DNA from: Verpa conica
Taxonomy: Eukaryota; Ascomycota; Pezizomycetes; Pezizales; Morchellaceae
Length of the DNA stretch: 64,000 bases
Direction of reading: 5' to 3'
Assembly (NCBI GenBank): GCA_033030425.1
Contig: JAUFSD010000013.1
Coordinates: 806,001-870,000, forward strand
Positions 11,765 to 22,497 of the stretch are shown here, piece after piece. The translations under genes and the position numbers were made by a program. Numbering within the stretch: position 1 is the stretch's first letter; every line of letters starts with the position of its first letter. The notes below the pieces were generated by a model. It worked only from the letters and a program-made list of their open reading frames with translations, was not told where the DNA came from and did not search any database.

Positions 11765-14284
11765 TTTGTGGAAGTTGAATGCTGTAGCTGGTGGTGGTAG
11801 AGGGATAGGTGTTGATGAAGGAGGACGAGATCTAGGAGTGAGTACGCTAAACCGCTGGATACTAAGAATGCGAAAAAGCTAGTCCCAATCTAGATGCATG
11901 GCCGAGAGCCCTAGCCCTCAAGTGTCTCCGCCTTGGCGTTGTGAGGGCATAAGTTCCGTTTGCAGGCGACGTGTACGGCGGCCCAGATGATTGACTTGGA
12001 ACAAATTGATTTCTTGGAGGGCATTTATGCTTTGCCATATTTATAGGCTATATTTTTAGGAACTTCAGTACACAACAGCCTGGAAGGTACCATCATACCA
12101 TAGAGCGTTGTAATCACGAGTGATAGGCTGTGACACAAACATTTAACCAAGTTGTGGGTCCGGTAGACTTATTTTTGGCCATGTAGTTATCAATTGCCCT
12201 GGGGAATTCAAAAACCAGGATAAGGTTGCAGATATCAGTGTAATCTCTCGTCTCCCAATTCTTGATCAGAGGCGGGTAAATTGACGTCGTCCCCTTTCCT
12301 CGCGGGCTGCTAAAGGGGATGGCTTCTATATGTAAGCAACCCGGCAGTTTCTACTTCTATATTTTGTAGTCACCGGGCGGGCTTGCGGCATAAGGGCGAG
12401 TAGTAGAAGGGAAGGTGCAATCTATCTATATATGACAAGACCCAAGAGAGGTCGGCCAGGATAGGTGAAGGAAAAAGGAAAGGAAAGGGAAGGAAAGACA
12501 CCAGCTTTAGCTAGCCACTGTAAAAAGCTTGTTTTCGGTCACTCTGAAACCGTAGCGTTTTCCCTACTCTCTCCCTGCGTTGATTCTGGACCTGGATTCT
12601 CGTGCGTGGGTAGTAAGACTTGGCTACGCTGCTACTAGCCTCCAACGCTCCCGCTGCGCTTTTAAGCCTCATTAAGCACCGGCCCTAAGTCCCGGCCAAG
12701 TCCCGCCTAAGTTCTGGCCATTTGCTTGTGGGTAGTGTGGACGGCCCCAACGTCGCTTCCGAACTGACGGAGAACCGCTGCACTATTCTTGTACTGATTG
12801 CTTGTATGTATATACGTATGTACGTGGGGGGATAAGGTATGTAGGAATTCAACTGTTATTTACGGCATCTACTATCTGTATGAGACCAAGAGGCACAGAA
12901 GTTGCTTCTTCCCCCTGAGGGGAGTACAGTCGCTCACCCGGTGACGACGAGTACCGTCTGGCAACGAACAAGGGGGTTTGGAGCCAATAGGCGACAAAGT
13001 ATTTCCTCAGCTTGGCTTTTTTCTTTGCTTACATTATACTAGATATGACCCCTGTTCGTCGCCAGGCGGTACTCGTCGTCACCGGGTGAACGACTGTAGC
13101 AATCACTCGCTCCTGATGATGCAGCCATTCGGGTAACACAATTTAGGCTGGTTCAGGGAACGATGCTGATTGGGTGGGGCGGGTGGTGAAACGACCCCAA
13201 ACAGCCAGAACCCCTGACCAGTCCATGCACGGGAACCAACCCATGTGCAACGACAGGCGAGGAAAGTTCGTGAAGAAACGTTTGGAGGGGGAATTCAAGA
13301 GTATGGTAGGGGATTGTCAGGACAGCTACTATCGATTGGCTACCGCCTTAATAGTAAGTGATGGTGATGGGCGGGATGATCTTCTTAGGATGGGCCTGAG
13401 ATGGGACGGGGAAGGAAAATAACTGACTGATTCTATGAACGGTAGTTGTGTTCCTGGCAAGTCAGTTGGGAACTGGATGCAACACCAAGTCCCACAACGG
13501 GCGGTTAATGTGATGATCTGGGGAGTCCGTCATCATTTCAAGACTGACAGATCTGCCTGTTCCTGGTTTCTTCCCTCATCCTTTTCCTGCTTCATAATTG
13601 TTCTCATTGCTTCCCCCTCCCTCTCTCCCCCCCTCAAATGCTCTGGTAGTCTTTGTAACGGATGTACTTCCAGTTCTCTACCCCCGGCCTGTTCACTCCT
13701 TAACTATCACGCTCCTTTCGTCTCAGTTGCGTAGTTTCCTTGTATTTTTGGGGTTCCCGAATTCTTGGGGCCGGTTCGAGGATATCCCCTGTCAGCTGCT
13801 TCATTTCCCTCATCTTCTTTCGTCTCCCTCTTCTTTTTTTTATTGTTTTGCTGTTTTGCTGTTTTCCTTTTTTTCTTTTCTTGCTCTAGCCTTTTTTCCT
13901 TCCCCCCCTTCTCTTTCTTTCCCGTAACTGCGAGTCAGCATCTTGGCCTAAAGAACGGTTCATTCGCTCTAGGTTGGCCTTGGGGATTTTCCTGCTTTCT
14001 ATTTTTTTCTTTCATCTCGGACTCTACCTAGGGTTAGGCTGCGGTATTACTGGCGGCAGGTTCTGCAATTCTACAATATCGCTTACGGGTCTTCAATCAG
14101 GTCTATACTAAACAATCGTTGCCTTTTTTCATACATCTTGAAATAAGTTATCCGGATTTTTTTCTGTTCTAGTTGGTCGAATACCTTCTTTGAACAAGGT
14201 CGATACAACGGGAGGCTTCCAGGAGGGAATAAGTTTGTATCGCAACATTCAGTTCAGTCCTACGACACAGTAACGATAACCAAC
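11765..14284. other. Intergenic region between divergent genes DIB1 and the membrane protein
   Basis: Contains the DIB1 upstream region, a purine-rich tract (about 12465-12500), a short degenerate CGGCC-AAGTCC tandem (about 12680-12720), the inverted-repeat element at 12927-13096, and a long pyrimidine-rich stretch (about 13560-13930). That last stretch is typical of the leader upstream of a fungal gene such as the one starting at 14285. Open frames in it are pyrimidine-derived Ser/Phe/Leu strings and are not credible proteins. Confidence 0.5.
12927..13096. mobile_element. Miniature inverted-repeat element with TA target duplication (Tc1/mariner-pogo type)
   Basis: A 170-bp element whose arms pair over about 47 nt. 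Both ends read inward CAGTCG(C/T)TCACCCGGTGACG and continue through GAGTACCG(T/C)CTGGC(A/G)ACGAACA with few mismatches. It is flanked on both sides by TA (12925-12926 and 13097-13098). A CAGT terminus plus TA duplication is the hallmark of Tc1/mariner-pogo transposons, and the ~70-nt interior codes for nothing, so this is a non-autonomous (MITE) copy. The arms, target site and termini are direct observations; the superfamily assignment is inferred. Confidence 0.75.
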
Positions 14285-15624
14285 ATGTCTCATCCGCATT
14301 CAATAGTTGTGGATAATCAGGAGTCGGGTTCAGGAAGCCATATTGCTGGGGTTGGAGCTGGAGGTAGTGGATCAGTAGCAGGGAATGGGATTGGAAATGG
14401 GGTTGGGGCTGGAGTACGGAGCTGGTGGAGGAATAGCAGAGGGGAGAGGAGAAGGGAAAGCATGGTCAGCAACGAAAGCGCCCCGAAGTCCCCTTCTCAG
14501 GGAAATGAGATGGTTATCGTCAGCTCAAACTTTGCTGGTCTATCTCCAATTATCACCTCTGGTCTATATAATGCACCGAACATCAACCCAGGATCGCACA
14601 ATGCACCACCTGTAGTTTCACCTATATCGCCAAGAACTGGATCGAATCCGGTAATGTTTACCCATCAACCGCAGCAACCTTTGCAGGATTCACAGCCTCT
14701 GGAGAGGCCTCAGGCTGCTGCGATGAGGAATGAGGCTGTTGGAGCTGGGAATCTAGTTATGCAGGAGGTGGGACAAGCAGTACAGAGACCTGTGGATATC
14801 GAGGCGCAACAGCCACCACTGCCTAGTGAAATGGGAAAGTGGTGGTGGCAGCGGGGGTCGCTTAGAGGGTTACAGTCAAAGTTGATTACAGTTTTAGTGG
14901 CCGGGGGTTTTCTGGCCATTACATTGGCAATATGTCAGTATACATCAATAGAGGACTTGGGTTTTCTTGGGAGGGCCTTTTTTGCTAAAAATTGCGATGC
15001 ATATAGATCTCGGCTTGGCGCTCACAAATGACCTCAGACTTCGTCATGAATGGCATGTTCTGCTGATTTTGATAATCTTGATTGCAACAATGTTCTTCTG
15101 TCACGCCCTCGTACGACTATGTATCTTGGCAACAAATCCTTCACGGTTTCAGAGATCATCTAGAAACTTCTCAAGGATCCCATCTATATCTGGACCAGAC
15201 GGGTATGCAAACCCGCGAGAACCGATTCGGATACAAACACATTTCGAGCACGATGTCGACGGCGTTGAACCGGATTTGACGAAATTACCACCCCCGGTGT
15301 ATGGATTGTGGAGGTGCTCGTGAGTGTTACTTATCTTTGAGTAATTTATTTGAGGGGTATTTGCTAATACATTCTATCTGCAGAGTGAGAGTGAACCCAA
15401 ACCAATTTTACTGGGTTCGGAGAGCAAGTGTGCAGCCATCTGCAATCCCCGAAGGAACTGAGCCTACTAGCCCTAGAAGTCGCAATACTCCACGGCCGCC
15501 ATCATACGTCTCTGAAGATGGTGTTTCATACGCTTTAGCTCCGGAAAACTTATTACCGCCCCCAAGGCCGGAACCACCATTGCCCCCGCATCCATCGGAG
15601 GTGCGGTGGTTACAGGGCCACTGA
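14285..15624 (+). CDS. Conserved fungal membrane protein of unknown function
   Basis: Exons 14285-14933, 15007-15319, 15384-15624; 400 residues. The N-terminal ~190 residues are low complexity (Gly/Ser-rich, then Gln/Pro-rich) and probably cytosolic. Two hydrophobic segments follow: one at about 199-215 (ITVLVAGGFLAITLAI) that runs across intron 1, and a stronger one at about 236-262 (WHVLLILIILIATMFFCHAL). The C-terminal part has PPPVYGLWRCSVRVNPNQFYW and RPPSYVSEDGVSYAL. The two Pro-Pro-x-Tyr motifs (PPVY, PPSY) could bind WW domains, for example of a Rsp5-type ubiquitin ligase (inference). The donor of intron 1 is GTCAGT; intron 2 has a perfect CTAAT branch-like site. The start is the first ATG after a pyrimidine-rich leader. 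I recognise the pattern as a conserved fungal hypothetical but know no function. Confidence 0.8.
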
Positions 15625-16514
15625 TAGTCACGAACATCTTCTCTTTCTTTGTAAATTGACGACTTTCTTTCTGTGCGCTTGAGCCACGATTTCTTATCTC
15701 CTGGAGTGGTATCGTTTGTGGGTTCTGTTTGTAGGCAGGTTTGATTGGTTTATGAATAAGCGGGGAATTTATTTAGCTGGGTGTATTTAGTTGGGGTTTT
15801 GGGAATGTGGGAGGGTGTTTTTTTTAAACTTTATTCAGGTGTTATTTCTTGTGATTTTTATACCCCCATTTCCTCCTATGTTAGGATTGTTTTATTTTGT
15901 ATACTTGTGTATCCACACTTCTTTCTCCTTTCTCCTTTTTTATCTTTTCTTCTTTATTCCTTAGTTTTGGGCTCTTGGTGGGTATGATAAGTTTTGTTAT
16001 CATGGTGTAAATGTGGAGGGAGGATGGTGTATATGTACTTGCGGACTGCCCTCAGACGGGACGATAGGAGAGGAAAGGTGCACTAGGGCGTATCTCTTAA
16101 TAAGTACAAAATTATTGGTGCGTATGCACTGTGTATTTATTAATTAGAACATCCTGCTTGACTAGGCATCCGAACAAGACTTCTCTTTTTTTGTGAGAAT
16201 GAAGTCTAATGGGGACCATATATTATTATGATATCCTTGTTGAGACTGGTATCAACTGGGTACGTACCCGAGGCTGCTAATAATTGTTGCAATAACAACG
16301 AATCTACTTAATAACCCTCTAGAGCGATGGGACTTTGGTAATATGTTGAATTTCATTGGACCATAGCCTAAAAAAGCTACTGGACTAGCTAGTACAGCTA
16401 AGCCTATAGGCATATCTCTCCCGCTCTAAAAGTTTTTGATCGTATTTGAGTCAATAACTTTAATTTATGGGATAATTTGGCAGCGTGAGTACTATATTTG
16501 AAATATTCTTAGTT

Positions 16515-16759
16515 ATTGTGGGTTGGCAAAAATACCCGGACACTGGCGTCGCAACGCAACCTACATGTATACCATAATCTGACAATATGACACAAGGCAT
16601 CTATTGAGATTGATGGATAATATAAAAGTATTAATCTATGCTAAATTATCTTTTTATGTTCTATTGAGCCCCTATTTCATGTTCTTCTGGTTAATCCTCA
16701 TGCTTTATTTGTTGGCATGAGAGTACGTAAATGTCCATGTATTTTTGCCAACCCACAAT
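16515..16759. mobile_element. MITE-like element with 21-bp perfect terminal inverted repeats
   Basis: Left arm 16515-16535 and right arm 16739-16759 are exact reverse complements (ATTGTGGGTTGGCAAAAATA plus one base). Pairing continues inward with mismatches through GGACA. The 203-nt interior is AT-rich and non-coding. The GGGTTGGCAAAAATA end resembles fungal Tc1/mariner-type termini (from memory of the superfamily, so tentative). A clean target duplication is not visible; TTAG occurs near both ends. Confidence 0.6.
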
Positions 16760-17675
16760 GTTAGATTCCTTGGTTAACGTATAACAGGTAGTGAGAGTAT
16801 ATATAATAGTACATCTAAGTACAACTCGATTAGAAGGAGTGAATCTGCTCCCTAGTTTATTTGGGCTGCATTTTTAAGGTGTGGAGTTTAGTATGCCGTA
16901 AGTATTTCTGTTTTTATTATAATGCCACTACTCAAAATGTTTCACTAATAGCTGAAACCACTCTAACAGGGTCACTTTTAACTAACTTCTACGACTTCTC
17001 GTTTGAAGTGGAAGACTATCGATATCAATATTCAAACCTTGGAGGACTTCTGGTATTCATCACTAACAATAGCTGAGCTATATTGATGTTTAATCTTTGG
17101 TGATGGGTAGTATGATCTCAATTTGTTATATCGGAGTGAATTTTGGGGGGATAGGAGCTATTATTTGAAGGAGTAGGGTAGAGTAGGGTATAGGTTCCAT
17201 AATTAAGCTAGGTTTAGAGTTAGTTTCTGGGGAATGATACTGTTTTCTCTATATTTTTATGATTGATTTTGTGGAAATATTCTTTGTTTAGTTCAGACAT
17301 CGGTCGGGAGAAATACGAAAACATCGATAACAAGGGTACTACCTCACAAAAGTCCCAATGTAAGACAATAGACAAAAGCGCCGAGAAGACATGTAGATTG
17401 GGGAGAGAGCACATGGTTTGAGGGACAGACAGTAGAAATCTAGGGGTTGCGGCCGTTTATAGGATCGAGGTAGTCTCGAGGGTCATATATAATATCATTA
17501 ATTTTTGAGTTTGGTGGTCATTTCACGGTACCTTGTATTATATGTGCTCTCTACCCTAATTACGGAGTTAAGTTTAAGTGTACCCCATCCGCTATATTTC
17601 TTGTAAGACCTGTGTCATGAGGAGTCACTCGTCTACGATCCTCTGTTTTTCTGCTCATATATTATCACTCGCATA

Positions 17676-17734
17676 TATGTATACCAAGGAATGAATGAAT
17701 GAATGAATGAATTTATCATTATGTATACCAAGGA
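17676..17734. repeat. GAAT microsatellite within a 15-bp direct repeat
   Basis: Six GAAT units (17689-17712) lie between two identical copies of TATGTATACCAAGGA at 17676-17690 and 17720-17734. The layout suggests a small tandem duplication with microsatellite expansion inside it. Confidence 0.8.
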
Positions 17735-18162
17735 AGTTTGTATAAGTCTTTTTTGGCTGTTTAATTCATCAGTGTATCCAGCTGTAATATGAAGATCCCG
17801 TCTAATAGAAGGATTTTTATCTAACAGGGCGTGCATGTATACTGTTAGAAACTTCACACTTTGATATCGCTCAGCCGGGTGAAACGTGTTTTATATGATG
17901 TAATAAGTTCTCAAACCAGCAGATTTTTAGGTTGTAAATATAAATTCAATACCGCTGCCAATGGCAAAGTTAACATACAAAACCCGGTCCCATAAAGAAA
18001 CCCTCGAAGTAGTATTTCCTCCCCAAAGCAGAGCCCAAACAAAGTCATCAGATAAAAAAATCATAAGAAACAGACAGAAAATGACTCAACCCACTCCGCC
18101 TCCTCCCCATACTAGTAAATTTCAGGATACCCCTTATTCTGGTTTCGTAAAGTCGAGGCCTC

Positions 18163-19372
18163 CTAGCCACTCTTCTCGGTGTTGATTCCAGTGTTGATAA
18201 TACCCCCAGATACAATCCAAACATTCCCAGCGTACTTTTCGGTACTTTCGAAAATGGTTCCGATTTCAACACGCTCTAGAAGGACATCATCGCCATCGAG
18301 CTTAGAAACGCTAAAGAGGCGAGCATCTTGTTGTAGGTTACAAGACGGGGTAAAAGAAGCAGCACCAAGAATGCTATCTGGCTCCTTCTTGCCAACCTTT
18401 ACTGAAATGTATTTTTCGTCTTTCGGTTTTCCGTCTTTCGGGATTGTCAGTGCATAGATATATTCAGTGTTTGATTGTTCGTTGACGTAAAAGACAGTGA
18501 GTGACTCGTTTGACCGGGCTGCAATTGCCAATGGAGTCGTTTCCGAAAATTCATCGATATCGCCTTCACGTCTGAGAAGGGCTGCACTCTTTATTAGTAT
18601 TAAAAGTTTGAATAGCTTAAGTAAACTCACTCTTAGCCCTCCAAGTTACATGTTCGGGTTCATCATCGGCATCATCATCCCCACCTTCACGGGTACCCGA
18701 CATGATTTTGAGGAGTCCCTTAGTATTTTGGTAGACTATGTGGGTAGTAGCTTCTTGCTGGATGACTGCCAGGTGCCCTGTAATAAGGGCTTTAAACTCA
18801 GCTGTGCCAGCCATCTGCCAGACGTATCTTCCATCCTTCAATGAACCTTGGAGCTCCTGGATGGCACCGTTCTGAGTGACTGAGTAGACGAGGAGTAAAT
18901 TGGAGGTGGGGCAAAAAGTAGCAGCAATTTTGGAGTCTGTGTGTGCTCTGAATGGCTCACGGTTATCATCATCTGGGGTCTCGAACTTTTGGGGTTCCCC
19001 CCATGTCTTGTTAGTCGAGTCATATCTCTGATATAGCAAGTAACCGGAGGCGTTGGGCTCCATGAAGATAAGGACACGCTTATAGTATATTAGTATATGA
19101 AGGATAGAATAAGTATGTGATTAAAATACCTCATTAGTGTCTTTAGGATTATAAGCAAGAGCCAAGCAATCGCCTGGTGGAGTCTTCGGGTGGATTTTGA
19201 TGGGCCTTGCAAGTCCCCAGCTCCCATTTTTGAATCTCACTTCGGCGAGGGACTCCTTTTTGCCCCTTTCGGTCTTGAAGACAAGGCCACAGAGGGAGTT
19301 TACGTTATCGGATGCCACTGCCCAAGCATTAGGCTTAATGTTTCCATCGGCGGGGTTGATTATGTTGGCCAT
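18163..19372 (-). CDS. Putative fungal beta-propeller lectin (Aleuria aurantia fucose-lectin-like)
   Basis: Exons: 19372-19130, 19078-18631, 18581-18163; 369 residues, no signal peptide, no membrane segment. The protein is built of repeating beta-strand-like modules such as SNLLLVYSVTQNGAIQELQG, HIVYQNTKGLLKIMSG and LTVFYVNEQSNTEYIYAL. These resemble the VYYQ...GxIQE blades of the fungal fucose-specific lectin family, and the ending NVWIVSGGIINTG resembles its last blade. Lectins of this type are cytosolic, often abundant in fruiting bodies, and may act in defence. The assignment rests on module resemblance only; sugar-binding residues cannot be confirmed by eye. The second acceptor (GTGCAG) was chosen because it alone keeps frame with exon 2. 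A heptamer tandem repeat lies just upstream of the start. Confidence 0.6.
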
Positions 19373-19406
19373 TGTATAATAGGTTTGGGGATTTGTGTTG
19401 AGGTTT

Positions 19407-19440
19407 GTTTGGAGTTTGGAGTTTGGAGTTTGGAGTTTGA
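19407..19440. repeat. GTTTGGA heptamer tandem repeat
   Basis: Nearly five consecutive copies of GTTTGGA, beginning 35 nt upstream of the lectin-like gene start. It probably lies in that gene's leader or core promoter. Confidence 0.85.
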
Positions 19441-20862
19441 TGTTCGGGGTCTGCGCTGCTGGTGTTCAGAGTCTAGGTAGATCAGGGCCCTTTATATACT
19501 GAGCTCTGGGTATATCCATATCCTGAATTAGGTTATAAAAATGTTAGTATATCAATAATTTTGCTTCAGATGAGTGTGTCAGTTAGCATTGAGCGGCTCC
19601 GTATGCCGCATGGTTCCGCCACCAACATAATTTCTGTAGACGTGAATCCTTTGGGGCGTACCGTAAAAGGAATGAATTCTGCTCTTTGGGTTATCTAGCC
19701 ATTTTCAGAGATCTGATTGTGCTCTACCAGCCAGGGAATACCTTTTGTACGAGCTGAAGAGTGGAGCCGGAGGGGGCGGGGTAGTGTTGTTAGACTACGG
19801 TGAGTTACCAATATCTCCTCATCCGTTCCAGTACCATAGAACCCTAGTAAGCGAAGCATATATTGGCGCCTACGGGTACCTCACCATAAAAAAGAAAGAG
19901 GCACAACAAACCTACGACTTATCGGTATTTATATATGCTATTTTATGAAAATATTAGGTTTCTATAACTCTAAGATTCTCTAGAGTATGGGCATGTACAT
20001 ATGTTTGTTTATCTGGTGTAGTAAATGTGTTCAAATTTATTTGTGGCGTGGGACAGATTCCCGGGTGTATATATTTATATATATTTTATAGATATACCTT
20101 TGTTGTAAACTTGCCAAATACCTCGGTTACTTCAAGTTAATCTTCTAACATATACGCATGTTGGTTTGGAGATCAATCACTATATACTTACTAGTGTATT
20201 AAGTGATCGGGGATCTTAGAGTTATATTTGGCGATCAAGGGAATTCACACTGGTAGAATACCAAATATTTGATACTCTATGAATTAACTAGTGTAGAAAT
20301 TTCTTCTAACATGAGTGGTGGTTGAGTTAAGGACTAGCTACATGTATATATATAGTGTCGCTATTATGTTTCCTTCAACGATTAATATTCGTTCATTACT
20401 AGAGCATCTAGAAGTTATTATTCTATAAACAAAATAACGGGCCAGACCGAAGGCCTAGATTTATTCAGCTGAAGAAGGCCAGTCAGTCATGAGCTGAAAA
20501 AAGCGGCAGCTGAGAATTTAGAGTGGGGTTCTCCGTGAGAAAGCTGTAGCACTCTTTTTTCTTACATTTGTGGCTTTTTAGGTGACCTGCATAAGATTAA
20601 ACCCTTATGGTATCTGATATTATAATAATCTTTCACTTAGATATTGTGAGGGGAACCATCTTGCAGTAACTATGATAGTCATTCAGCATCGCTTCTATCA
20701 AGATTGCTGCTATCTTTACCTCAAACAGCTCTTTCATAGTATAATAAGCATCACATTTTTAGCTGAATAGAGCGCCATGTTTCTCTCTACCTTCTTATGA
20801 GCTCTTAGATATACACTCAGCGGTTACTATAGCCTAATGTAATTGATATACTAAATTTGTCG

Positions 20863-21319
20863 GTTGTAACTGCGACTTCGCATTTCTGTAAGTTCTGGTT
20901 GGTATGCCCATTATACCCTCCTGACACCCTATCAATCCAACTGGAGTATTGTAATATGCGGCGCTACTGTGATGCGTATGGCAACGGACTACCTTAGCAA
21001 GATATTGCAGGCTGAATAAAGACGCTATCCCAGCAGAGTACTACATACAGTATAAGAAAACTGTTCAGGGTAGGCAGTATGTACAACTACTTATGGGGCG
21101 ACGATGGCCAGCCACCGTCACACAACGAATAAGAGTTCTGGAAAGGTTTCTACCCACTCTATGAGTAGCCGTACCCGAAGTGCGGTACTATTCTAGTAAC
21201 TTATTCCTACATGTGTATGTTTGGTAGGATCTATCTGAAAGCTGGCTGCCGGTCTAATATTCGTCTCTACTCTACGTACGCATATGCTGCTGAAACTTAC
21301 GTTCGCGATATGACCTGAA
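20863..21319 (+). pseudogene. Possible decayed coding frame with four internal stops
   Basis: One forward frame gives protein-like sequence with balanced composition, such as FRVGSMYNYLWGDDGQPPS and EFWKGFYPLYE, then YPKCGTILVTYSYMCMFGRI. It is broken by TAG, TGA, TAA and TAG before a terminal TGA. The stops fit C-to-T changes at CAG, CGA or CAA codons, as expected from repeat-induced point mutation or plain decay. No family is recognised and the call may be chance. Confidence 0.2.
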
Positions 21320-22436
21320 AATGTGGTTAGCCTGATTAGGGCAGGGTTTTCTGCAGCAGTACCCATTTCTGTCGCACCCTAGTCTCTATTTGGTATTTAT
21401 CAAAACGCCTCTAAAACGCCTCCGAGACAACTAAGTAAGTTACCCAAGCGAGCCCATACTCAAGAGAGCCCACAAGTACTGCAGGCGCCGGTCATTTTTA
21501 CGCAAGTCTTAATTGCGGTCATAACTAGCGAAGTAGGAGTGAGATGCGTTAAAAGACTCAAACAATTTATGATTGGCGCCTGATAAGAATAATCTCCAAC
21601 TATCGGGAAGTCTATTGGGCTACATGTCTACATGTAGGCACTTGCAGTGGCATAGCACCTGAACATGTAATTACCGCAGGTATATTTAGTTGCGGGTGGA
21701 CAGGGATCCGACTTAGCACGGACTGTACCGGACTACATGTATCGATAGGGTATTCGCTGCTGTTTGTTTCGGTACAACCAAACCAAAACTTAACTTTATA
21801 AAATTCACAGAGCTATTCTCATAAAAAAACATTAAATTTTTTGGAGTAGGTGCGTTTTTTTAATCTCCTAGAAGCCTAATAATATTCTAGGTGATATTTG
21901 TAGCACAGGGAGCCTTTGATAATTTTCGATTCTGGCTGTAGAGATACCGAAACCAACAGACTTGTTTTTTGGGGGAGTAGTACTGACAGGACTATTGATG
22001 AGGCACTGGAATACAGATAATATATAGGGTACTGGATGGGATACAGGATAGAGTATAGAAATGTTATAATCGGTTTGTCTGGCTGCAAGTGACAATACTC
22101 GAAAGTTTCGCTATCTATGTTTTGAGGTTCACTTGCCTAAATATGTGTCTCAGTCATCTGTACTGAACTCCTAAACACCAATAGCGAATTTAGATTATTT
22201 ATGGTACTATCCTAGATCGCACACTGGTGGGTGTACCTACTGGGGAGCGTTACTTCAATAAGTACCCCTGTCTGAGGCTTGCGTTTTTCAGGTCGGGCGA
22301 CTTTTGTACACGGCAACTACCGCCTAGAAATCTGATCGTAAATCATATTTTAAGAAAACTAAGAATCTCGCGCAAGCTTACCTATCATAATCGATATCCT
22401 TTGTTTTATTTCCTATTTTTTCCTACTAGGTGTATA

Positions 22437-22497
22437 TGTTCTGGCCCGTTAAGGGGACGTCCCCCCGATACGCACGTCCCCTCAACGGGCCAGAACA
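22437..22497. mobile_element. 61-bp hairpin element, copy 1 of a shared terminal-repeat family
   Basis: The arms read inward TGTTCTGGCCCGTTAAGGGG and its complement with a single mismatch over 24 nt, around a 13-nt loop. TA flanks both ends (22435-22436 and 22498-22499). The same terminal sequence bounds a larger element at 54636-54920. It is a minimal non-autonomous element or the folded remnant of one. Confidence 0.75.

Larger units (their letters stand above)
15625..18162. other. AT-rich intergenic region with one inverted-repeat element
   Basis: After the T-rich 3' flank of the membrane-protein gene (to about 16000) the sequence is AT-rich and non-coding. It holds the inverted-repeat element at 16515-16759 and a GAAT microsatellite at 17689-17712 bounded by a 15-bp direct repeat. 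The right end is the 3' flank of the lectin-like gene. Confidence 0.5.

Noticed and set aside
13435..14031. Forward frames of 88-109 codons rich in Ser/Phe/Leu
   Set aside because: Products of the pyrimidine-rich leader upstream of the membrane-protein gene.
20440..20460. AACGGGCCAGA, part of the shared element terminus
   Set aside because: Only 11 nt match and no inverted partner lies nearby, so it was not called a third family copy.
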